Origin: JBCCSZ01 sp039199225
Lineage (GTDB): Bacteria > Bacteroidota > Bacteroidia > Chitinophagales > Saprospiraceae
NCBI GenBank assembly: GCA_039199225.1
Contig: JBCCSZ010000138.1
Span: 1-19,477, forward strand
DNA length: 19,477 nucleotides
Direction: 5' to 3'
The notes under the pieces were generated by a model. That model worked only from the letters and a program-made list of their open reading frames with translations, was not told where the DNA came from and did no database searches. Positions 13,911 through 19,477 of this stretch are shown piece by piece. Numbering within the stretch: the first letter of the stretch is position 1; every line of letters starts with the position of its first letter. The position numbers and the translations under genes are program-made.

Positions 13911-16517
13911 TTAGCGAAGAATCGTTATATCCCCCTTTATGACTTCCCCATCTGCCAAATTCAACTTCAGTACATAGTAGTAGGTACCTTCTGGAAGATC
14001 CTCACCAGCGTCATTTTTTCCATTCCAATCATTCAGGTATGGGATGACATGGTAGACGATGTTGCCCCAGCGATTAAAAACCATCAACTCCGTGTTTTCA
14101 TAATCTTGTGGGTTGTCTCTCAATTGATCGATGATGAAAAAGTCATTCACCCCATCGCCATTTGGCGTAATCGCATTGGAGACCAGTGTGGTCGTATCGA
14201 GGTTTTCCCGTACTTCAAAAAACACCTTGGCCGTATCGCAAAAATCTGGACAGATAGCGTTGCAAATCTCGTAATCAAATTGGCCAATACCAGAGAAGTT
14301 CGAAGGAAACTCCCAGTCGTAGGTTCCTCGGACTGCGCCCTCTTTGAGGCTCCCTGAAGGCACATCGTTCAAAAAGCGGATGTTCCAATCCGTTTGCGTC
14401 AAAATGCCATCATTGGCCACCAAATCCATGTTGACAGCGCCAATGCCGTAAGGAATATCGTAGAAATCGTCGTTGGCGGTCGGATCGGTTTCCAAGTTAA
14501 TCAAAACGGTGTCCCGACTGTAGTCCGGACATCTATCCGTGGAAGTGGTCCAGACGAAAAAGTTCTGTCCGCCTTCCAGCTCCGTAGCCAAGCTCATAAC
14601 ATCTGTTGGATTCTCTGTAATGGCCGTCGACAAACTGGTCCACACGCCCGTCAGCCCCGCCTGCGGCTCTGCCTCTAGCAAAGTCTCCGGCGCACAGACC
14701 GACTGGTCAGCCCCAGCATTGGCCACTGGCGGAAAATTATTGGCCACCATCACTTCAGATACCGACTCACAACTGTTGACCGTATCGCGAACGCGCAACT
14801 CATACACTCCTGCCAAATCAACCAGTGCATTGATGCTGTTGGCCCCACTGAGGATTTGGCCATCGGCCGTTGTCCACTCGTAAATAATATCTCCACCCAC
14901 AGCAGTCGCGCTCCCCCCCAACAGGATGGATGGTGCATAGCAGGTCAAACTCGTATCTATTCCAGCATCCGAGACCGGCACTTCGTCATCCAGCTGAATC
15001 AGCGCATTGACAGTGGAAGAACAACCATTGGATTGATTGATGACAGCAAAGGTGTAAGTTCCCGGCCGATCAACCTGAACGTTCGCCTCGGTTGCTCCGG
15101 ATACAATGTTTCCATCTTGTGTGGTCCACTCAAAACGAAAATCAGGTCCGGTAGATGTATTGCTGCCCCCTACTGTCAGAACCGGATTGGCGCAGTCGAT
15201 GGTCAAGGACGTTCCCACATCGGCAATCGGCGCAATAGTGTCGGCCACGACCGGCACCTCCAATGTACTGTTACAACCGTTGTTTGTATTCGTAACCATC
15301 AACTGATAGGTTCCACCTGCATCCACCGTGGGTGTCGGGCCGTTGGCACCACTGACGATGTTGCCATCAAGCGTTTGCCAATTGTAGGTAAATTCACTTC
15401 CGGAAGAAGAACCAGAACCGTCGAGGGTGATGCTTGATAAAAGGCAATTCAAACTTTGATTTACAGCAACATCAACCAAAGGTGCAAGCGTATCTTGTTG
15501 GACCAATACGACCGACTCGGCCGTACAACCATTTGCTAGGTCAGTTACAACCAAGGTATAATTTCCACCTCCTTCGACGGTAGGTGTCAAGGTATTCACA
15601 CCACTGACCACCCGGCCATCCGCTGGAATCCACTCATAGGTGATGTTGGTGCCCATGGTCGAACGAATGCCATTGAGGGTGACGGTCAAGTTGTTGCAAT
15701 CCAGAATTTCGGAAACCGTTCCCGCATCGGAAACAGGGGTGTCGAAATCGCCTGTAATTTCAAAATCAAAGGTATCGCGCAAAGGCGGCTGAGAGCTATC
15801 AGTCAGGATGAGACGGTATCTACCGGCGCCCCCATTTTGAACGTCTTCTTGGGTAGAGGTAAAGCTATTCGGACCGCTCCAATCGAAGTTGTAGGGAGGA
15901 AGGCCACCCACTGGATTGATGTCGATAACGCCTTCCAGCACATTGTAACAATTGACGTTTGTGATGGATGTGAGCGGTAAGTTGTAGGGAAGTACGATAT
16001 TGACTGTACCGTTTTGTGCCACCAGACCGATGTCTTCTCCGGCAGAAGCAACACTAACGATTTCTGCGTTCAATGGCGTACTAGCAATCTCCACTGGTGT
16101 GCTGGAAATGGGTGTTCCAACGGCGGTATAACAAGCCTTAAAAAGGCTCATATCATCCGGCATGGTGACACCTGCGCCAGTAGGATCGATCCAAATGATG
16201 GGAATAAAACCACCCGGTGCCAGGGCCATATTGGTATTGAAAAAATCTATGAAAGGCAGGTTGATCTCCGACAAGGAATCCAGTCGAATCACCATGGGGT
16301 CCCACCGAAGGGTAAATTGAAAATTGGTGATCTCCCGGAAGTCACTAGCTCTAAATTCTTCACAAAAATGCGTTCCCGGAACGACCGTTGTATCTTGCAA
16401 AGCAAGCGTTACTTCGTCTTGTGCTTGCGAACGTCCGCAATAAAAGAAAACAGCAATAAAAAGGAGCAACTTCAAACAGCGGGAAGTATTTATTGGATGT
16501 GGTGAAACAGTGTGCAT
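13911..16517 (-). CDS. Cohesin, SprB-like, PKD-like repeat surface protein with T9SS type B sorting domain
   Basis: The protein has 868 residues. Signal peptide 1-33 (LKLLLFIAVFFYC, then SQAQ). A cohesin-like domain spans about 36-175 (NFQFTLRWDPMVIRLD, LPFIDFFN, STPVEIASTPLNAE). A SprB-like repeat covers about 184-255 (NVNCYNVLEGVIDI, GGLPPYNFDWS). Four 84-residue PKD/Ig-like repeats follow (261-592). Ig-like (about 597-676) and cadherin-like (about 680-770) modules precede the type B C-terminal domain (782-868; NAITPNGDGVNDFF, LMVFNRWGN, KGDITILR). The start lies 28 bp after the stop of the PorP/SprF-family gene, so the two probably form an operon, as SprF and SprB do in Flavobacterium. The role is inferred to be a surface adhesin, with the cohesin perhaps binding a dockerin partner. 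Confidence 0.93.
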   Translation of the reverse strand: MHTVSPHPINTSRCLKLLLFIAVFFYCGRSQAQDEVTLALQDTTVVPGTHFCEEFRASDFREITNFQFTLRWDPMVIRLDSLSEINLPFIDFFNTNMALAPGGFIPIIWIDPTGAGVTMPDDMSLFKACYTAVGTPISSTPVEIASTPLNAEIVSVASAGEDIGLVAQNGTVNIVLPYNLPLTSITNVNCYNVLEGVIDINPVGGLPPYNFDWSGPNSFTSTQEDVQNGGAGRYRLILTDSSQPPLRDTFDFEITGDFDTPVSDAGTVSEILDCNNLTVTLNGIRSTMGTNITYEWIPADGRVVSGVNTLTPTVEGGGNYTLVVTDLANGCTAESVVLVQQDTLAPLVDVAVNQSLNCLLSSITLDGSGSSSGSEFTYNWQTLDGNIVSGANGPTPTVDAGGTYQLMVTNTNNGCNSTLEVPVVADTIAPIADVGTSLTIDCANPVLTVGGSNTSTGPDFRFEWTTQDGNIVSGATEANVQVDRPGTYTFAVINQSNGCSSTVNALIQLDDEVPVSDAGIDTSLTCYAPSILLGGSATAVGGDIIYEWTTADGQILSGANSINALVDLAGVYELRVRDTVNSCESVSEVMVANNFPPVANAGADQSVCAPETLLEAEPQAGLTGVWTSLSTAITENPTDVMSLATELEGGQNFFVWTTSTDRCPDYSRDTVLINLETDPTANDDFYDIPYGIGAVNMDLVANDGILTQTDWNIRFLNDVPSGSLKEGAVRGTYDWEFPSNFSGIGQFDYEICNAICPDFCDTAKVFFEVRENLDTTTLVSNAITPNGDGVNDFFIIDQLRDNPQDYENTELMVFNRWGNIVYHVIPYLNDWNGKNDAGEDLPEGTYYYVLKLNLADGEVIKGDITILR
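14742..15737 (-). repeat. Four 252-bp PKD-like coding repeats
   Basis: The repeats lie at residues 261-592 of the cohesin/type B protein. Cysteine pairs are at 274/331, 358/415, 442/499 and 526/583: 84 residues between repeats and 57 within each pair, with no exception. Shared landmarks are YEWTTxDGxIxSGA and a Gly-(Thr/Val)-Tyr before NGC or NSC. One disulfide per domain is likely. Confidence 0.9.
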
Positions 16518-16545
16518 AGTTCTCTGGTTATCCGAATTTTAGGGA

Positions 16546-17502
16546 TTATTGGCCAATAGAATAGGATACGTTCAATTCATGTGTACCTCCTGCAGAGGGT
16601 CCAAAGTCGCTGAAAGAGTAATCAAAGCCGTAGCCGATTTTGAAGTTGTTGTCTGCTCCGACGTTCTCGCCCAACAAAAAGCCCAGCTCAAGGTGCAAGG
16701 TCTTGGCAGAAGAACCACCTGCCCCCAGCCAGAATCCCTCTGTCATCATATAACGCAGGTTAAAGTCTATATTGAGTGGAACATTTTCAGCATACTTAAC
16801 CCATACGGAAGGCTCCAAAAAGCCGCCATTGTCAAAGTGCTTCATCATACCAGCCATGGCGTAGTAATGCTGAATCCGCTTGGTACCAAATTTTCCTGCC
16901 TCATCTTCAAATTCTAGGTCGAGTCCAAAAATTTGTGGAACAGAAATTCCACCATATACATGAGAGTCGTCAAAAAAGCCACCAGAGATCAGATGGTAAT
17001 AATAAATACCCAATCCAACATCCGGAAATATTTGCGATTGATCTTGCCCGGACAAAACATCGTTGAGCTCGCGCAGGCGAATCTCTGAGCTTTTCACCCG
17101 GTACTGAACCATACCAAAAGTCAAGGCTGCCGAAAAGCCGCCGTAGTAAGGATCGTCTGTCAGCATGCCACCGATTCGACCGTATACGCCAGTAAATCCA
17201 GTAGGGCCGGTTTGATCGTTGATGATGTGTCCACCTGTGATGAGGCTGAAGGCGTTGCCATCTGAATAGACGTAATCGCCACGCAGCGTCTGGGTCCGCG
17301 GGCTATTTTCCAGATCGGCCCATTGAACGCGATAGGAAGCACCAAAAGTCAGTGGATGTTCATACAATAAGTAGTCTGTCGGAAGAGCAGCTGGATTGAG
17401 GATACCTATGTTTTCGCGGTATTGTGTAAAGAGGGGAAGCTGCTGGGCGTCTACCCAAAATGCTGATAGCACCAGCAAGGTGAAGAGTATGCGTATTTTC
17501 AT
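16546..17502 (-). CDS. PorP/SprF-family type IX secretion outer-membrane protein
   Basis: The protein has 318 residues from the ATG at 17502. A GTG start at 17655 would add 51 residues with no signal character and would overlap the promoter and a strong hairpin. Signal peptide 1-20 (MKIRILFTLLVLSAFWVDAQ). The mature start QLPLFTQYRENIGILNPAA is the PorP/SprF signature, followed by alternating strands of an outer-membrane barrel (for example YRVQWADLENSPRTQTLRGDY, GGHIINDQTGPTGFTGVYGR) and a final strand ending in aromatic/hydrophobic residues (HELNVSYSIGQ). PorP/SprF proteins help export and attach type B cargo to the cell surface. It lies directly upstream of a type B gene, its likely client. 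Length is normal for the family. Confidence 0.93.
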   Translation of the reverse strand: MKIRILFTLLVLSAFWVDAQQLPLFTQYRENIGILNPAALPTDYLLYEHPLTFGASYRVQWADLENSPRTQTLRGDYVYSDGNAFSLITGGHIINDQTGPTGFTGVYGRIGGMLTDDPYYGGFSAALTFGMVQYRVKSSEIRLRELNDVLSGQDQSQIFPDVGLGIYYYHLISGGFFDDSHVYGGISVPQIFGLDLEFEDEAGKFGTKRIQHYYAMAGMMKHFDNGGFLEPSVWVKYAENVPLNIDFNLRYMMTEGFWLGAGGSSAKTLHLELGFLLGENVGADNNFKIGYGFDYSFSDFGPSAGGTHELNVSYSIGQ

Positions 17503-17525
17503 GGGACCTGATTGATTTAACGGCA

Positions 17526-17561
17526 CAAAGATAATAAAGAATCTATTTTCCCTCCTCCAAA
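17526..17561 (-). promoter_or_regulatory. Promoter of the PorP/SprF-adhesin operon
   Basis: On the minus strand TATCTTTG (complement of 17526-17533) matches the Bacteroidota -7 box and is the same octamer found before the giant repeat gene. A TTTG (complement of 17558-17561) lies 24 bp upstream, slightly far for a -33 element. Transcription would start near 17518, giving a very short leader before the ATG at 17502. Confidence 0.5.
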
Positions 17562-17583
17562 GCGTGTGGCATTTTAAAGAATA

Positions 17584-17613
17584 GTTCCCCTTCCAGCGAG
17601 AAGGAAGGGGAAC
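17584..17613 (-). terminator. Strong 11-bp hairpin upstream of the PorP/SprF operon promoter
   Basis: GTTCCCCTTCC (17584-17594) pairs perfectly with GGAAGGGGAAC (17603-17613) around an 8-nt loop. It lies just upstream of the operon promoter. On the minus strand it is followed by a mixed T/A stretch rather than a clean T-tract. It could block read-through from the gene at 18064 or bind a regulator. Confidence 0.4.
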
Positions 17614-18017
17614 CGTACCGAAAGGCCGTCCATAAACATTTTCAGCCTTTGGCACTGATAACCAAATACAATCAATCGTTCTTGATTCACCTGGTTTTTT
17701 TAAAAAACAGGGGGCGAACCCGCCGAAGCGGTAAAATGCCTTTTATGTAGTTTTCAAATAGGATGTGGTACAATAAAGTACCAGCCGATACAATCAGGTA
17801 TTTGAGCGGTAAGGGATTGGTTCCGGTCTGGTTACCCGGGATTGAGTCGGTCGTTGGGAGAAATTGTCGTTAAGACTTATGACACAAAAATACAGACATT
17901 TCCATTCCCGACCTATACCCTATAAGTGGTAAAATCTGTATCGACCATTTCTCATCAGTCTTTTCAAAAGACCAAGAAAGTTTTTAGAGCATTAAAACAG
18001 GCTGGAAAATCAAAGCA
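17614..18017. other. Non-coding gap with small hairpins, no gene seen
   Basis: This AT-rich stretch of about 400 bp shows no ORF I can support. It contains a near-palindrome of T7/A6 flanked by CCTG/CAGG (about 17691-17711), CCGC-CGAA-GCGG (17720-17731), TGGTAC/GTACCA (17766-17783) and an isolated minus-strand -7-like box (complement of CAAAAATA, 17885-17892) without a -33 partner. Confidence 0.5.
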
Positions 18018-18049
18018 TCCGGAGAAAATCCATTTGAATTTTCTCCGGA
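18018..18049 (-). terminator. Terminator of the dockerin/cohesin gene
   Basis: TCCGGAGAAAAT (18018-18029) and ATTTTCTCCGGA (18038-18049) form a perfect 12-bp stem with an 8-nt loop, 14 bp downstream of the stop at 18064. On the minus strand it is followed by TGCTTTGATTTTCC. Stem strength and position make a terminator likely. Confidence 0.7.
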
Positions 18050-18063
18050 CCAGTACATGTATT

Positions 18064-19477
18064 TTATTGCAATAAGACCATGCGTTTGGTCAGTTGCTCA
18101 TCTTTCGTATGAAGGCTGTAAAACAGTACTCCTTGTGCAGAAAGTTCGGCAGGGTTGAGCTGCACTTCGTGGTACCCCTTGGCGTAGTTGCCATTGATTT
18201 GTTTGAGTACTTTACCACTCACATCGGTAATGGTCAGGCTGACCGCTCCTGCTTCAGATAGCTCAAAGCCAATAGTGGTTTGTTCTTTGAAAGGATTCGG
18301 CTGGTTTTGATACAATACTGTTTTGCCAGTATGCTGCTCCAAACGCAATTGCACGTCGAGGAATTGATCGTCCTGGGTATATGCCTCCGCGTCGATGGCA
18401 GCAGAGTTTAACGACAGCCAGTCGGAAAGGCGACCACTTTGCAAAGCACGGAAATTCAAACGATACAGCGGCGTTGCTTGGCCGTCTGTAGCAACAGATT
18501 CCAGATTGTGCCAGCTTGTTGTAAGCTTTCCTTCTGCCAATTGCGATAAGCCAAAGTTGTCTTCGTTGATGGAGGCCAACATGGATTCCATACCATCGTA
18601 AGCCAAGGCCGCAGGATCGAATTCCAGGGTGTACTGATAACCCACGATTCTGGCAAAATCTTCCGCAGAAACTTCCAGGCTCAGCTGCTCGCCGGCGCGG
18701 ACCATGCGATCCTCTGCCCGCAAGACCAACTCGCCACTCTTACCGCGCCCCGAAGCCGTCGTACCAAGGACACCCAAGGGAACACTGTTGTTTAAGTCTC
18801 CCAACTTTACACCAATAAAGTCGGTCATGATGTGGCCTACAGGGTCAGTGATCGAGTAAACCTCCGGAAAAGCAGTGGAAAACGGCCCCTCAGAAGGGAA
18901 TACATAATCTTTCAGCACAAAGCGCCAAGACTTTTTACAGCCAAACTCTTCGATTCTACCCAACACCATTCGGCGAATATCAACCATGTCAAAGGCAGAA
19001 ATACTTCCCGAACAATTGACATCGGCAGCAATCAGCTTGTAAGGCGATGTCAGTTGGTGAAACCCGAGAATGTGTCTACTCATCAGCACTAGGTCGTAAG
19101 TACTAACGCCAGCCAATGGATTGTCGTTTTTCTCAAGTATGATGGTGCTTTGTCCAGTCATCCAAACATTCTGGAAAAAGTAACTGCCATCATCAGGCGT
19201 GTACATATCGTGACTGAGGACACCTTCCAACCGCACGCGTACTTCCTTGATGGGCTTGTCTTCCTCAGAAGCAATTCGCCCAGATAGGATGGGCCTCGGA
19301 TCTACGTTACATTGCTGCAGAACTATGCTCACCACACAAGTTGCAAAGTTGCCTGCCTCATCAAACACATAAATGGTTAATTGCTCTGCCAATCCAGTCA
19401 CCTCAGCACACGTACGGCGAATGGTACGATCGTTGGGGTCTTCTGAAAAAGCATAAACCAAATTGGAATCGGCCGTA
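18064..19477 (-). CDS. HYR-like, dockerin and cohesin domain surface protein with T9SS type A sorting domain (5' partial)
   Basis: The frame runs off the right edge, and the first in-frame start-like codon (TTG at 19461) lies inside a domain, so the start is outside the window. Numbering from that TTG, residues 1-51 are the end of a HYR-like domain (LTIYVFDEAGNFATC). A carboxypeptidase-regulatory-like domain spans about 57-112 (LSGRIASEEDKPIKEVRV, DGSYFFQNV). A dockerin-type segment lies at about 115-170 (STYDLVLMSRHILG and AADVNCSGSISAFDMVDIRR, with EF-hand-like Asp/Asn/Ser positions), followed by VKLGDLNNS. A cohesin-like domain occupies about 243-376 (YQYTLEFDPAALAYDG), and the type A sorting domain 385-465 (NQPNPFKEQTTIGFEL, KRMVLLQ). 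This order is typical of Saprospiraceae cargo. The role is inferred as surface assembly or adhesion. Confidence 0.9.
   Translation of the reverse strand, partial: TADSNLVYAFSEDPNDRTIRRTCAEVTGLAEQLTIYVFDEAGNFATCVVSIVLQQCNVDPRPILSGRIASEEDKPIKEVRVRLEGVLSHDMYTPDDGSYFFQNVWMTGQSTIILEKNDNPLAGVSTYDLVLMSRHILGFHQLTSPYKLIAADVNCSGSISAFDMVDIRRMVLGRIEEFGCKKSWRFVLKDYVFPSEGPFSTAFPEVYSITDPVGHIMTDFIGVKLGDLNNSVPLGVLGTTASGRGKSGELVLRAEDRMVRAGEQLSLEVSAEDFARIVGYQYTLEFDPAALAYDGMESMLASINEDNFGLSQLAEGKLTTSWHNLESVATDGQATPLYRLNFRALQSGRLSDWLSLNSAAIDAEAYTQDDQFLDVQLRLEQHTGKTVLYQNQPNPFKEQTTIGFELSEAGAVSLTITDVSGKVLKQINGNYAKGYHEVQLNPAELSAQGVLFYSLHTKDEQLTKRMVLLQ

Noticed and set aside
17503..17655. GTG start adding 51 residues to the PorP/SprF-family protein
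   Set aside because: The extension overlaps the -7 box and the 11-bp hairpin, and the internal ATG at 17502 begins a textbook signal peptide.
17885..17892. Minus-strand TATTTTTG -7-like box in the 17.9-kb gap
   Set aside because: It has no -33 partner at the right distance and no gene or clear RNA downstream.

Overview
The window looks like a chromosomal segment from a Bacteroidota, most likely Saprospiraceae or a close relative (Lewinella/Haliscomenobacter-like). The reasons are protein architectures typical of that group: three type A and two type B C-terminal sorting domains of the type IX secretion system (T9SS), a PorP/SprF-family outer-membrane protein, GEVEDY, CARDB and DUF11 modules, a SprB-like repeat, dockerin and cohesin domains, and TAnnTTTG-type -7 promoter boxes. 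No rRNA, tRNA, CRISPR array, transposase or phage gene was recognised. Almost everything encoded is predicted to be exported, anchored or displayed on the cell surface.

Layout. 1-3762 (+): the 3' part of a large CARDB/DUF11 protein with a type A sorting domain; its start lies outside the window. 3862-5163 (-): a secreted protein with a SusC-like N-terminal regulatory domain followed by a probable beta-propeller. 5329-6969 (-): a secreted PQQ-dependent sugar dehydrogenase-like protein with Ig-like and type A sorting domains. 7364-12094 (+): a giant adhesin-like protein with leucine-rich repeats, an Ig domain, 18 two-cysteine repeats locked to a 162-bp period, and a type B sorting domain. 12194-12991 (+): a lipoprotein. 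12992-13910: a hairpin-rich stretch with no convincing large gene, but with promoter- and terminator-like signals for a minus-strand transcript. 13911-16517 and 16546-17502 (-): a probable operon of a PorP/SprF-family protein followed by a cohesin/SprB/PKD-like/type B surface protein. 17503-18063: a non-coding stretch with two strong hairpins. 18064-19477 (-): a HYR-like/dockerin/cohesin/type A protein cut by the window end.

How the genes may work together (inference): the locus is a cluster of T9SS cargo. The PorP/SprF partner is adjacent to one type B protein and may also serve the second, which carries a colinear C-terminal module set of about 270 residues. Cohesin domains in two proteins and a dockerin in one raise the possibility of calcium-dependent pairing on the surface. 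The least explained parts are the length-locked 18-unit repeat array and the structured non-coding block at 13.0-13.8 kb.
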